Assembly: GCA_018649725.1 (NCBI GenBank)
Contig: JABIHH010000083.1
Coordinates: 95,714 to 159,713 of the forward strand
Length of the DNA stretch: 64,000 bases
From: Rhodospirillaceae bacterium
Lineage (GTDB): Bacteria > Pseudomonadota > Alphaproteobacteria > Rhodospirillales > UBA2165
Reading direction: 5' to 3'
Both the position numbers and the translations under genes were made by a program. Shown piece after piece: positions 45,864 through 54,911 of the stretch (the stretch's first letter is position 1; each line of letters starts with the position of its first letter). The notes below the pieces were generated by a model. The model saw only the letters and a list, made by a program, of their open reading frames with translations, was not told the origin of the DNA and made no database searches.

Positions 45864-47624
45864 TTAAGCCATCACATTGTCTTTGTCGTCAGCTGGCACC
45901 AATTTTTGGTTGGGTCCAAGGACAATCTCGTTATGCGCCGCACCAGCCGGGATCATCGGAAACACATTTTCCATCCGATCGGTATGCATCAGCAAAAAGA
46001 CCGGACCGTCGGTGGCCAGCATTTCTTTGATAGAACCTTCAACATCATCGGCTTTTTCACAAACCATCGCGCTAAAGCCCATGGCTTCGGCCAGTTTCGG
46101 AAAATCAGGACCTTGGCTTAAATCACATTCCGACTCGTTGTTCTCATGGAACAGCTCCTGCCATTGGCGGATCATGCCCAGCACTTTGTTATGCAGGCAG
46201 AGGATCTTAACCGGCAGACCTTCTTTCGCAATGGTCGCCATTTCCTGAACATTCATCATCATTGAGCCCTCAGAAGTCACACAGACGACTGAGCTTTCCG
46301 GATGGGCCAATTGTACGCCCATCGCGGCTGGAATACCGTAACCCATGGTGCCGAGACCACCAGATGTCATCCAGCGGTTAGGCTCATCAAACTGAATATA
46401 TTGAGCTGACCACATTTGATGCTGACCGACGTCGGTCGTGACATAGTAATCACTGCCGTTCAAAGCTTCGCTAAGTTGGGTTAGCGCATATTGCGGCCTA
46501 ATATCAGCCTTGCTGTCTTGTTCAAAACCGAGGCAATCAACAGAACGCCAACTCTCAATCTCTTTCCACCACTCTTCATGCGCTTTGTGGTTCAGTTTAG
46601 GCTGCTTCTCATTCCAAATGGTAATGAAGTCGGTCAAAAAGCTTGTCGCATCGGCAATGATCGCCAAATCAACCGCAATATTTTTATTAATCGATGAGGG
46701 ATCAATATCGACATGAATTTTTTGGCTACCGGGAGAAAACAGCGCCGTATTACCAGTCACGCGATCATCAAAGCGGGCGCCGACATTAAACATGACATCA
46801 CAGCCATACATCGCAAGGTTCGCTTCATACGTACCGTGCATGCCCGGCATGCCGACGAATTGCTTATCCGTGGTTGGATAGGCCCCCAAGGCCATCAAGG
46901 TTGTCGTGCAAGGGAAGCCGGTCATTTTGACAAGCTTCTGCAACAGCTGGGAGGCTTCAGGGCCGGAATTAATAACGCCACCACCGGCATAAATGATTGG
47001 TTTCTCAGCCGAGGCCAGCATATCAACAGCTTCTTCAATGGCTTCGCGGTCACCATTAATCTGCGGCTTATAATTGCGAGGCTCAATGCCTTCGGGGCCA
47101 ACATACTCGCCCATGCCCATGATGATATCTTTCGGAACATCGATCAGAACCGGACCGGGACGACCATTGGCCGCAATGTAGAACGCTTCATGGATGATGC
47201 GCGCGAGATCTTCGGTCGATTTAACCAGATAATTATGCTTGGTCGCAGGCCGCGTGATACCGGTGGTATCCGCCTCTTGAAAGGCATCATTACCGATCAA
47301 GGCGCTGGTTACCTGACCTGTAATACAAACCAAGGGGATACTGTCCATTAGCGCGTCGACCAAACCCGTGACCGTATTGGTTGCGCCCGGCCCAGACGTC
47401 GCCATCGCAACACCGGTTTTACCGGTTGAGCGCGCATAACCTTCGGCTGCATGAACGCCGCCTTGCTCATGGCCGACCAAAACGTGGCGCAAAGAATTTT
47501 GCTTATAAATATCGTTATACAAAGGAAGGGTCACGCCGCCCGGATAGCCGAACACGACTTCAACATCCTGATCCGCCAAAGCTTTCAGAATGATCTCTCC
47601 GCCTGTATATCGGTTACTCGACAT
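45864..47624 (-). CDS. ilvI: Acetolactate synthase large (catalytic) subunit
   Basis: 586 residues from the ATG at 47624, preceded by GGAGAAGG; the frame is open eight codons further but without support. ThDP enzyme: the catalytic glutamate is in LVGHEQGGVHAAEGYARS, GVAMATSGPGATN is the conserved pyrimidine-domain loop, and CVTSEGSMMMNVQEMATI is the metal/diphosphate motif (GSM in place of GDG, as usual here for the E-G-S form). It condenses two pyruvates, or pyruvate with 2-oxobutyrate. It leads the ilvIHC operon. Confidence 0.96.
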   Translation of the reverse strand: MSSNRYTGGEIILKALADQDVEVVFGYPGGVTLPLYNDIYKQNSLRHVLVGHEQGGVHAAEGYARSTGKTGVAMATSGPGATNTVTGLVDALMDSIPLVCITGQVTSALIGNDAFQEADTTGITRPATKHNYLVKSTEDLARIIHEAFYIAANGRPGPVLIDVPKDIIMGMGEYVGPEGIEPRNYKPQINGDREAIEEAVDMLASAEKPIIYAGGGVINSGPEASQLLQKLVKMTGFPCTTTLMALGAYPTTDKQFVGMPGMHGTYEANLAMYGCDVMFNVGARFDDRVTGNTALFSPGSQKIHVDIDPSSINKNIAVDLAIIADATSFLTDFITIWNEKQPKLNHKAHEEWWKEIESWRSVDCLGFEQDSKADIRPQYALTQLSEALNGSDYYVTTDVGQHQMWSAQYIQFDEPNRWMTSGGLGTMGYGIPAAMGVQLAHPESSVVCVTSEGSMMMNVQEMATIAKEGLPVKILCLHNKVLGMIRQWQELFHENNESECDLSQGPDFPKLAEAMGFSAMVCEKADDVEGSIKEMLATDGPVFLLMHTDRMENVFPMIPAGAAHNEIVLGPNQKLVPADDKDNVMA

Positions 47625-47753
47625 TTTCCTTCTCCATAGTCGCGCCAAACGGCGCCTTCACATCTAAATAAAACAAGTTTGAAAAGCACAGAGCGCCCCC
47701 AGACCGACCCAAATAACCCAGGTGGGCAGCCTTAGTGGCGCAATTCGGCGGAA

Positions 47754-47780
47754 ACTATACCCAAAGACTCAGGCCGTCAA
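47754..47780 (-). promoter_or_regulatory. Candidate promoter of the ilv operon
   Basis: On the reverse strand TTGACG (47775-47780) and TATAGT (47754-47759) are 15 bp apart, a little short, in the gap between miaA and ilvI. The leader that follows ends in a GCGCC-AAAC-GGCGC hairpin (plus-strand 47642-47655) just before the ilvI ribosome-binding site. I see no branched-chain-rich leader peptide here. Confidence 0.35.
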
Positions 47781-47783
47781 CAC

Positions 47784-48719
47784 CTAAATGACAATTTTTG
47801 CAAAGATTTCTGGCAATAATCTTTCCGAATATTGCGCAATCACCCTATGATCTTGAACTATTTGGTTACGAAACCAGGTCATTTGGCGTTTTGCATAGCG
47901 TCGGGTGGCTTGTTTGGCGGCCAAAACAGCCTCCTCCAGAGATATTTCCTGGTTCAAATAGGCGATCAAATCCGGCACGCCCAACGCCTTCATCGCAGGT
48001 AGAGTGGGGTCGAGTTTGAGATCCATCAAAGCCGTCACTTCGTCCAATGCGCCGTGCTCCATCATCCAATCAAAGCGTGCCTCACATTTGGCGTAAAGCA
48101 CATCACGCGGTGGCTCAAAAATGACGGATTGGTAGTTGGCTTCAAGCGGTGGCATCGTTGGTGCATCCTTGTGCCAATCGGAGAGTGATCGCTCGGTGCC
48201 GAGATAGACTTCATAAGCGCGGATCACCCGCTGACTATCGGTCGGATTAAGACGTTCAGCGGAAACCGAATCGAACTCGCCTAGTTCCTGGTGAAACGCC
48301 TCAAAGCCGATTTGTTCGCGGCGCTGGGTGGCCTCTTCTCTGATCTCGGAAGGAATATCCGGAATCTCCGTCAAGCCCTCCATCAATGCTTTGATATAAA
48401 GCCCGGTGCCACCGGTTATAATCGGCAGCTTGCCCGCCGCCCAACAAGCCTCAATCTCAGGCAGTGCAAGATCTCGCCAAATCCCTGCCGAACAAGGCTT
48501 GGATGCCGGGATCACACCATAGAGCTTGTGCGGCGCTTTGGCTTCATCCTCGATCGAAGGCCGGGCCGTGATTAGGCGCAGCTCCGCATAAACCTGCATG
48601 GAATCACAATTGATGATCACGCCGTCATACTTATCAGCCGCCGCCAACGCCAAGCCAGACTTCCCACTCGCCGTCGGCCCGGCGATAATTAGGATCGGGT
48701 TTTGAGATTTAGAATTCAT
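47784..48719 (-). CDS. miaA: tRNA dimethylallyltransferase MiaA
   Basis: 311 residues. Walker A is AGPTASGKS (Gly14-Ser21), followed by NCDSMQVYAELRLITARPS and IITGGTGLYIKAL, and the C-terminal RYAKRQMTWFRNQ, all typical of MiaA. It adds the dimethylallyl group to A37 of tRNAs that read UNN codons. The gene lies upstream of the ilv operon in the same direction, separated from it by a promoter. Confidence 0.97.
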   Translation of the reverse strand: MNSKSQNPILIIAGPTASGKSGLALAAADKYDGVIINCDSMQVYAELRLITARPSIEDEAKAPHKLYGVIPASKPCSAGIWRDLALPEIEACWAAGKLPIITGGTGLYIKALMEGLTEIPDIPSEIREEATQRREQIGFEAFHQELGEFDSVSAERLNPTDSQRVIRAYEVYLGTERSLSDWHKDAPTMPPLEANYQSVIFEPPRDVLYAKCEARFDWMMEHGALDEVTALMDLKLDPTLPAMKALGVPDLIAYLNQEISLEEAVLAAKQATRRYAKRQMTWFRNQIVQDHRVIAQYSERLLPEIFAKIVI

Positions 48720-48728
48720 AAATGGATC

Positions 48729-48767
48729 ATAATCGTTAATTGGTGACTGTCACTAATTAACGATTAT
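48729..48767. repeat. 39-bp near-perfect palindrome upstream of miaA
   Basis: ATAATCGTTAATT (48729-48741) and AATTAACGATTAT (48755-48767) are exact reverse complements; inside them GTGAC and GTCAC pair around a single T, with one mismatch between. The dyad ends 9 bp before the miaA start. It could be an operator or, as RNA, a terminator-like hairpin without U-run for the gene at 48821. Confidence 0.85.
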
Positions 48768-48795
48768 GTGCCATTGAACATATGCGGGTGTGAAT

Positions 48796-48812
48796 TATCT
48801 GACAGTCAGATA
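48796..48812. repeat. 17-bp perfect palindrome sharing a TGAC-W-GTCA core
   Basis: TATCTGAC-A-GTCAGATA lies 30 bp beyond the 39-bp palindrome and shares its central TGAC(A/T)GTCA. It ends 8 bp before the stop of the dioxygenase-like gene. Two related dyads so close together suggest a protein-binding site. Confidence 0.85.
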
Positions 48813-48820
48813 TCAACTAA

Positions 48821-49822
48821 TTAGAGCGGATCAACCATTGGCTGCGCCTCATCAATAGCCGCATCTATATTCGGCGTTGCATAATTGAGGAAGCTTTCCG
48901 GCAAAGCGGCCCCCCAATAGACGCCGGTGCCGCGGGTTTCTTCGTTCCAGACAATCGGCTCGAAATCCGGGGCTAAGATGAAGAAACCGCTGGTATATAT
49001 CTCGACACGATTTCCACCCGGCTCGTAAGAATAGAGATAGAAGGCCTGGCTGTTGTTGTGCTTGGAAGGACCGGCTTCGATGGTGATACCGTTTTCCATC
49101 ATAATATCAGCAGCCCGGAGCACTTCCGATTTGTCATCGACCCACATCGAAAAATGATGCAAGCGGCCACTGAGCCCTTTCACATCGACGACATAAGCCA
49201 TCTCATGATGCACCGCCGAGGCACTCATCCAGGAGCCGATCTCAGTTTTACCTTCATCAAACATAACGGTTTCCCGCAATTTAAGTCCGAGCACATCCTG
49301 AGCAAAAGTTCGATTTTTCTCGACATCCTGACACAGCAAAGCCAGGTGATCGGTTTTCCTGGCGCCAATGCCATCTTTCGGGTACTTCATCGGCAAATTC
49401 ATCAGCGTTGATTGTAGCTCTGCCGGCGGCTCATATTTTTGCTCGTCATAATAAATTTCCAGTAAATGCCCGTCCGGGTCATTAAACTGATAACTGCGAC
49501 CGTGGCCGTAATCGCCATTGGTCCAGCCGATGCCAAGCCCGCTTTCTTCAATCGCCTTAACCCGGCGATCTAAGGCTTGCGGACTAGCAGCCCGCCACGA
49601 GATATGCCCAACGCCCGCATCATCCGCTTCGGTCAATTTGAGGGTCGTCGTCGCATAATCTCCGTAACCTCTCAGATAGACCGAGCGGCCTTCCTGATGG
49701 ACATTTTCCATGCCGAGAATGTCTGAGAAATACCAGAGACTTTCATCCGGTTTGGGTGTCAGTAATTCGACATGACCGAGATGAGCAATATCATTGATGG
49801 GTTCACTTTTGATGTCTGACAT
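48821..49822 (-). CDS. Type I extradiol (catechol 2,3-dioxygenase-like) VOC-fold dioxygenase
   Basis: 333 residues with two VOC domains. In the C-terminal, iron-binding domain the 2-His-1-carboxylate triad is visible as KTDHLALL, GRLHHFSMWVD and GGNRVEIYTSG. The N-terminal domain (IAHLGHVELLTP, DPDGHLLEIYYD) is the structural partner. Such enzymes cleave catechols next to the diol. It is monocistronic, preceded by the promoterless stretch before the PAS gene, and adds a second, unrelated ring-cleavage enzyme to the window. Confidence 0.85.
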   Translation of the reverse strand: MSDIKSEPINDIAHLGHVELLTPKPDESLWYFSDILGMENVHQEGRSVYLRGYGDYATTTLKLTEADDAGVGHISWRAASPQALDRRVKAIEESGLGIGWTNGDYGHGRSYQFNDPDGHLLEIYYDEQKYEPPAELQSTLMNLPMKYPKDGIGARKTDHLALLCQDVEKNRTFAQDVLGLKLRETVMFDEGKTEIGSWMSASAVHHEMAYVVDVKGLSGRLHHFSMWVDDKSEVLRAADIMMENGITIEAGPSKHNNSQAFYLYSYEPGGNRVEIYTSGFFILAPDFEPIVWNEETRGTGVYWGAALPESFLNYATPNIDAAIDEAQPMVDPL

Positions 49823-49908
49823 GGAAGCAGCCTCAAGTTTAATTGAATTTGGAGGCCACTATGAATATCATGGGGGGCGTCGTCTTTGACTAAGATCAAC
49901 CGATAAAA

Positions 49909-51462
49909 TTAGCTTTTTAGGAATTTTTCATTGTCTTTAGTAACGGGCGTGAGGAAAGACATCTCTTCCGTGGGATCCTTGCCGACGGGAACATCAATGT
50001 ACAGACCAAGTACGCTGCCATCATCGAGTGGCCGCCGATAGACTTTGGTCACACCACCATCCTTACGGCCAAATTCGATACCGTAGGGCTGGCTTGAAAA
50101 AGTTTTTAACCAGTCATTGGCCACCCTTTCTTTTTCCTCTGGATCGGCACCTTCTCCCAATCGGTATTCAGCAATAAATTCGGCGAATTTTTCTAGCGGC
50201 GCACCCGTCGTCAAAGCTTCAGTCCATTCTGGATACATCCGGCATATGGCATCATTGAAAAACAATAGTGTCTTTTCAGGTCCCCAAAGCGTAACACCCA
50301 CATCAAACTGGCTAAGCGCATCAAAGAAACGGGATTGCATTACCTGGGTTTCGCTCTGAGCCTCAATCTCCGCCGTCTCATCCATGCCGACAACCCGAAA
50401 GCCTTTAAATTTTCCGGAATTATCGTGCAAAGGAACACCAGCCAACCTGCGATAAAATTTTTCGCCATCGGGAGAAATTCGACATATTTCCAAATCATGA
50501 AATTCTTTTTTATTTTCCAAAGCTCGTCTTATAGCAAGACTGTGTTCAGGTGAAATCTCCAATCCAGATTCCCAGGCTTTCTTACCTATTATTTCCAAAC
50601 CACTCTTAGCTGCCAAACCAGACGCTGTTGGAGCAAACGTAACACGATGGTTCTCATCCGATTCCCAATAGCGATCAGCAGCAATTTCAGCAAAGCTTTT
50701 AAAGCGCTCTTCACTTTCTTTGAGGGCGCTCTCGCGTTCTTCGCGAATTTCGATTTCTTTGGTGAGGTCTTGGGTACGGGCGGCTACCAATTCTTCCAGT
50801 TGATCGTGGCGCTCCATTAACTGAGCACCCTGCTCACGAACTTTGCTCAAAAGAGTGGTTAAGGCTCCCATCAGCCCGGCAAGACATAAAATTAAGGACC
50901 CAGATATAACGAAGAATACTATAGTTACCGAGGTCCATGCTCCTTTGCTCGCATTGAAAGCCGTAGCATCGACCGAGGTTAAATATCCTGTCGTCCAAAA
51001 ACCAAAACCAATCACAAGCAAACTTAAGCCACAGATCGCAACAGTATAGAGGGCTTTGTCCACACCTAAAATAATTGCAGCTACAATGCAGCAAGAGATA
51101 TAGCCGGCAACGCTAACACCAAGGAGCCCGTTATTCAGCATGCCCGTCGTCGACACAATGTAGAAACATGTAACAACAGCATAAGAACGAAACTGATGAG
51201 ACAGCTTATTACGTAGCAAGCTGACAACCCACATTAAGACCAAAGCGGCGAATGTTGAGAAATGAATAGATTGCCAACCGATATCCAAGCCGCGATATAC
51301 AAATCCGAATATCGTTGGAACTAACAAATAACTTCCGATTAGGAGAAAGGCACTGCTTATCTTTGCCCGAATTCCGGCGATGTATGACTCATCATCGACA
51401 TTCTCAAAGGAGAACAAATTCTTAATGTCAGCGCTAAGCAGATTTTTTTCCAATTGTAACAC
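49909..51462 (-). CDS. Membrane PAS-domain protein without kinase or cyclase output
   Basis: 517 residues. Six or so membrane helices occupy residues ~35-215, then a coiled coil (RHDQLEELVAARTQDLTKEI) leads to a PAS domain (FKSFAEIAADRYWESDENHRV ... GEKFYRRLAGVPLHDNSG) and a second PAS-like segment (QFDVGVTLWGPEKTLLFFNDA). It then stops: no histidine kinase, GGDEF or methyltransferase domain follows. The layout is that of the N-terminal two thirds of a sensor kinase. It may signal through an interacting partner or be truncated; the stop codon is clean and the tail is short. Confidence 0.75.
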   Translation of the reverse strand: MLQLEKNLLSADIKNLFSFENVDDESYIAGIRAKISSAFLLIGSYLLVPTIFGFVYRGLDIGWQSIHFSTFAALVLMWVVSLLRNKLSHQFRSYAVVTCFYIVSTTGMLNNGLLGVSVAGYISCCIVAAIILGVDKALYTVAICGLSLLVIGFGFWTTGYLTSVDATAFNASKGAWTSVTIVFFVISGSLILCLAGLMGALTTLLSKVREQGAQLMERHDQLEELVAARTQDLTKEIEIREERESALKESEERFKSFAEIAADRYWESDENHRVTFAPTASGLAAKSGLEIIGKKAWESGLEISPEHSLAIRRALENKKEFHDLEICRISPDGEKFYRRLAGVPLHDNSGKFKGFRVVGMDETAEIEAQSETQVMQSRFFDALSQFDVGVTLWGPEKTLLFFNDAICRMYPEWTEALTTGAPLEKFAEFIAEYRLGEGADPEEKERVANDWLKTFSSQPYGIEFGRKDGGVTKVYRRPLDDGSVLGLYIDVPVGKDPTEEMSFLTPVTKDNEKFLKS

Positions 51463-51580
51463 TCATCTTTTAACAACCATCGATAGGACCAATTAATACG
51501 TGTTAATCCCAGGGTGGAAAATCAAGCCGTCTCAAACAGTGTAGCAAATCCCAAAAACTAAGTGGTAATTATTTGTGTCG

Positions 51581-53011
51581 TTATTTTTCCGGATTTAGAA
51601 TTTGTCGCAAATTGGGCCGAAACACCAGAGCAATTGCTGCCAAGTAAATCACGCCAAAAACGGCGCCATTTATCACTAGGGTCATTATGCTCTGGCTAAA
51701 CGATTGACCAAATGACAAAGCTAGAACCCAAACACTTGCGGCAGCCACAATCATACATAAAACTGCTCGCACGATAACGTCCAAGTGAAACGTCGATGTC
51801 AGGATTTTAAATCGATAGGCCACACCCAATAAAATCACTGCTTGGCTGATCAGCGAGGCATAGGCCGCGCCCAAGATGCCGTAATCTGGAATAAGCAAGT
51901 AATTGAGCAGGACGTTCAAAACCGCGCCAAAAAGTGTCGCGAACATGTAAAATCGCTCTTCATTCCAGGCTATTAGAGGATTCCCATAAATTACGCGAAG
52001 ATGCATCACCGCCATGCTTGCCATCAGTATCAGAAGCGTTGGGGCCGCTTCGGCAAAGGCTTCGCCAAATAAAACGCGCAGAATTAACTCTGGAAACAAT
52101 GCGATGAAAATAACCAGCGGCAGGGAAACAATCAAAACAGAAATGGCAAAGGTCTTACTACGGTCAAACCGCATTTGCGGTTCCTTCCAGCCGGCGGCGA
52201 GGCTCGGAAAGAACGGCGTCATTATTAAGCCAGCCGGAATCAAAGTCAGCCCGACAATTTTAAATGCACTGACATACAGACCTGTCTGTTCATTTGTCGA
52301 CATCAGACCCAGCATTACGGCATCGGTATTAAAAATAATAGTATGCATGATGCCGGACACGGCCATCGGCACGGAGACCGCTAAAATTTGACGCCAGCGT
52401 TCTGTTGAAAATGAGAGACCTAAACCGGCGACTTGGCGCCTCGCATATATCCAGACAACACCGCCCGCCAGCGCCCCGGCCCAAACCGGGATCAGCGCCG
52501 CTCGTAATATATCATCCGGGGAGTGAACAAATAAAACAACACATAGAAGTGTGATAAAGGCGATGGAAATCTGCCGAAGGCCGTTGATGCCCATGCGTTC
52601 CAAACCTTGAAAGACAAAATCGAGTACAAAAACGCTAACGAAAATGCCACCCGCCTGGATAAGCAGTACCGTCTTCTCCTGAGACGTGCGATCCAGCAGA
52701 AAAACGATGCCGACAAAAAAAACAAAAGCAATGACCGACAACGTGAAACGAAGCCCGATAATCGCACTTGCAACAGACCCGGCCTCATTTGGATTACGGG
52801 CAATTTCGCGGGTGCCGTACATATCAGTGCTCAAACTTGCCGCAACGCCAAGTAAAGAAAGGAAAGCCGCACCGAATCCGATGATGCCAAAACCTTCGGC
52901 GCCCAGGGCGCGTGCGAGCAAGGCTGATGAAAAAAGCCCCGCCACGGATGCGATGATCTGAGCCGCGGTCAGCAATTTAATATTGCGTAAGATGGTTGAG
53001 GTAATCGTCAT
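51581..53011 (-). CDS. Polysaccharide flippase (Wzx/MATE-like, MOP superfamily)
   Basis: 476 residues with about 14 membrane helices. It resembles oligosaccharide flippases: LLTAAQIIASVAGLFSSALLARALG at the start, then STDMYGTREIARNPNEAG and AWNEERFYMFATLFGAVLNVLLNYLLIP. It would move lipid-linked glycans across the inner membrane. No glycosyltransferases are adjacent in the window. Confidence 0.85.
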   Translation of the reverse strand: MTITSTILRNIKLLTAAQIIASVAGLFSSALLARALGAEGFGIIGFGAAFLSLLGVAASLSTDMYGTREIARNPNEAGSVASAIIGLRFTLSVIAFVFFVGIVFLLDRTSQEKTVLLIQAGGIFVSVFVLDFVFQGLERMGINGLRQISIAFITLLCVVLFVHSPDDILRAALIPVWAGALAGGVVWIYARRQVAGLGLSFSTERWRQILAVSVPMAVSGIMHTIIFNTDAVMLGLMSTNEQTGLYVSAFKIVGLTLIPAGLIMTPFFPSLAAGWKEPQMRFDRSKTFAISVLIVSLPLVIFIALFPELILRVLFGEAFAEAAPTLLILMASMAVMHLRVIYGNPLIAWNEERFYMFATLFGAVLNVLLNYLLIPDYGILGAAYASLISQAVILLGVAYRFKILTSTFHLDVIVRAVLCMIVAAASVWVLALSFGQSFSQSIMTLVINGAVFGVIYLAAIALVFRPNLRQILNPEK

Positions 53012-53076
53012 TGGAACGGTTTAAATATTCCCTCGCTAAAGTCTTAAGTTTATAACCGGATTCCTGTTGGACCGCT

Positions 53077-53511
53077 TCAACTTAATTTTTTGACGAAGGA
53101 AAAGCTTGCTTTTTCCATACCGATCCGCTCATAAAATCGATGAGCCGCCTCTTTTTCCAATCCGCTGCACAGGCGCAAGGTCTCACAATTCCGGCGCTTG
53201 CATTGGCTTTCGGCGAATTGCATGAACGCCTCACCAACACCTCTGCTTCGCTGGCCTTCGTCAACCACGAGATCATCAATATAGAGTGTTTTACCCCACG
53301 CCAAATCTTCGCTAAAGCGATAGCCCATTACGCCGACAATTTCACCATCGATTTCGGCCGAAGCGATCCGATAGCCGGCCAGCATTTGCCGGCGAACTTG
53401 CTCGACAAAGTCTTGCTCCTCAAGATGGGGGCGCAATTGCCGCATGATCGGAAAGGATGCCCTGATTTGCTCATCCTCATCGCAATGAATTATGTCAAGA
53501 AACGTGGTCAT
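53077..53511 (-). CDS. GNAT-family N-acetyltransferase
   Basis: 144 residues. The acetyl-CoA-binding loop is VVDEGQRSRGVGEAFMQFAE, preceded by the GVMGYRFSEDLAWGKTLYIDDL strands and followed by RLCSGLEKEAAHRFYERIGM. Substrate unknown. It starts 3 bp after the DUF1015 gene's stop, so the two are cotranscribed. Confidence 0.88.
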   Translation of the reverse strand: MTTFLDIIHCDEDEQIRASFPIMRQLRPHLEEQDFVEQVRRQMLAGYRIASAEIDGEIVGVMGYRFSEDLAWGKTLYIDDLVVDEGQRSRGVGEAFMQFAESQCKRRNCETLRLCSGLEKEAAHRFYERIGMEKASFSFVKKLS

Positions 53512-53514
53512 GAA

Positions 53515-54774
53515 TTACTCTAACACCAAGGAAACCATGCCATCGGCCAGTTTCGGTTCAAACCATGTGCTTTTTGGCGGCATGACTTCTTCGGCATCAG
53601 CAACGGACATAAGATCAGCCATGCTGGTTGGGAATAGTGCAAACGCAACTGCCCAATTACCGCTGTTAACACGCTTTTCAAGTTCTGCCATACCACGAAT
53701 GCCGCCAATGAAATCGATCCTCGGATCAACCCGAGGGTCGCCAATGCTCAATACAGGTTCCAAGAGGCGCGAAGTCAACAGGCTAATGTCCAATATGTCC
53801 ACCGGCGAGCCATCACTTGGCGCCGGGTCTTTTAAGGACAAAGCATACCACTTACCGGCGAGATACATACCGAAGCTATTTCGAGCACTTGGTTTAGCGG
53901 CACTGTCTTTCTCAACAACATCAAAAGCAGAGCTAACAGCGCCTAAAAAATCTTGTTCGGAGAGCCCGTTCAGATCTTTGACCACCCGATTATAGTCGTA
54001 GATTTTCACTTCCGCCTCAGGAAAACTGACAATGAGAAAGCTATTGTATGGCTCATTCCCGGTCGGGTTAGCCTTCGCCTCATTACGCGCCGCCGCAACA
54101 CGCGAAGCAGCAGCGGAACGGTGATGGCCATCAGCAATGTAGATAACACCCAAGCGATCAAATCCGTCGGTGATTTTTTCTATATCTGACATCTCGGTCA
54201 CAACCCAGAGCGTGTGCTCGACACTGCCTTCACCGACAACATGGTAATCAGCAGCTCCCTTAACCGTCCGCTGAATAACTTCTTCCAGAAATATGTCCGG
54301 TTTGTGGGTCGTAAAGACCGGGCCCGTTTGCGCGTTCACCGCATCAATTTGACGCACCCGGTCGGTCTCTTTATCGGGCCGGGTAAACTCGTGACGACGA
54401 ATAAGATTTTTTTCATACGCTTCTACAGAACCAGCACCAACAATACCGGTTTGCACATGGTCGCCCATCACAACACGATAGATGTAGTAATAGTCGTCGC
54501 CATCACGCTTCAAGATACCTTCATCAACCATGCGATTGATATTTTCCTGAGCTTTGGCGTAAACCTCATCCGAAAAGACATCGGTGCCGGGCGGCAAATC
54601 AATCTCCGGCTTTGAAATGTGCAAAAAGCTCCATGGCTTATTTTCTGCCAGAGCGAGCGCTTCTTCCGTATTAACGACATCGTACGGTGGGGCCACAACT
54701 TCCTGAGCCAAATCAGGTACCGGACGGAGGGCGGCAAAAGGGCGCACCAGATGTTTTTCTTGAACTTCGCTCAC
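53515..54774 (-). CDS. DUF1015 family protein
   Basis: 419 residues. Family features are RPFAALRPVPDLAQEVVAPPYDVV at the N terminus, YYIYRVVMGDHVQTGIVGAGSVEAYE, and YIADGHHRSAAASR in the middle, which looks like a nucleotide or phosphate site. DUF1015 proteins are widespread and often near amino acid or one-carbon genes; the enzymatic role is not established. It leads a pair with the GNAT gene. Confidence 0.85.
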   Translation of the reverse strand: MSEVQEKHLVRPFAALRPVPDLAQEVVAPPYDVVNTEEALALAENKPWSFLHISKPEIDLPPGTDVFSDEVYAKAQENINRMVDEGILKRDGDDYYYIYRVVMGDHVQTGIVGAGSVEAYEKNLIRRHEFTRPDKETDRVRQIDAVNAQTGPVFTTHKPDIFLEEVIQRTVKGAADYHVVGEGSVEHTLWVVTEMSDIEKITDGFDRLGVIYIADGHHRSAAASRVAAARNEAKANPTGNEPYNSFLIVSFPEAEVKIYDYNRVVKDLNGLSEQDFLGAVSSAFDVVEKDSAAKPSARNSFGMYLAGKWYALSLKDPAPSDGSPVDILDISLLTSRLLEPVLSIGDPRVDPRIDFIGGIRGMAELEKRVNSGNWAVAFALFPTSMADLMSVADAEEVMPPKSTWFEPKLADGMVSLVLE

Positions 54775-54911
54775 TAAATTTTCCTATATACAAATAAAGA
54801 CTGCCGCTTAGCCCCCTCATCAGACATGATCAGGACCAGCGACAGCCTTATTTAGCAAGCTTACCCACCAAGTTAAACCCGAAATATTTTCAGGGCTCGG
54901 TGGTAATCTAA

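Noticed and set aside
46713..47351. 212-codon forward open frame
   Set aside because: It lies wholly antisense to ilvI, whose catalytic motifs are clear; codon-composition shadow.
53492..53995. 167-codon forward open frame
   Set aside because: Antisense to the DUF1015 gene; shadow.
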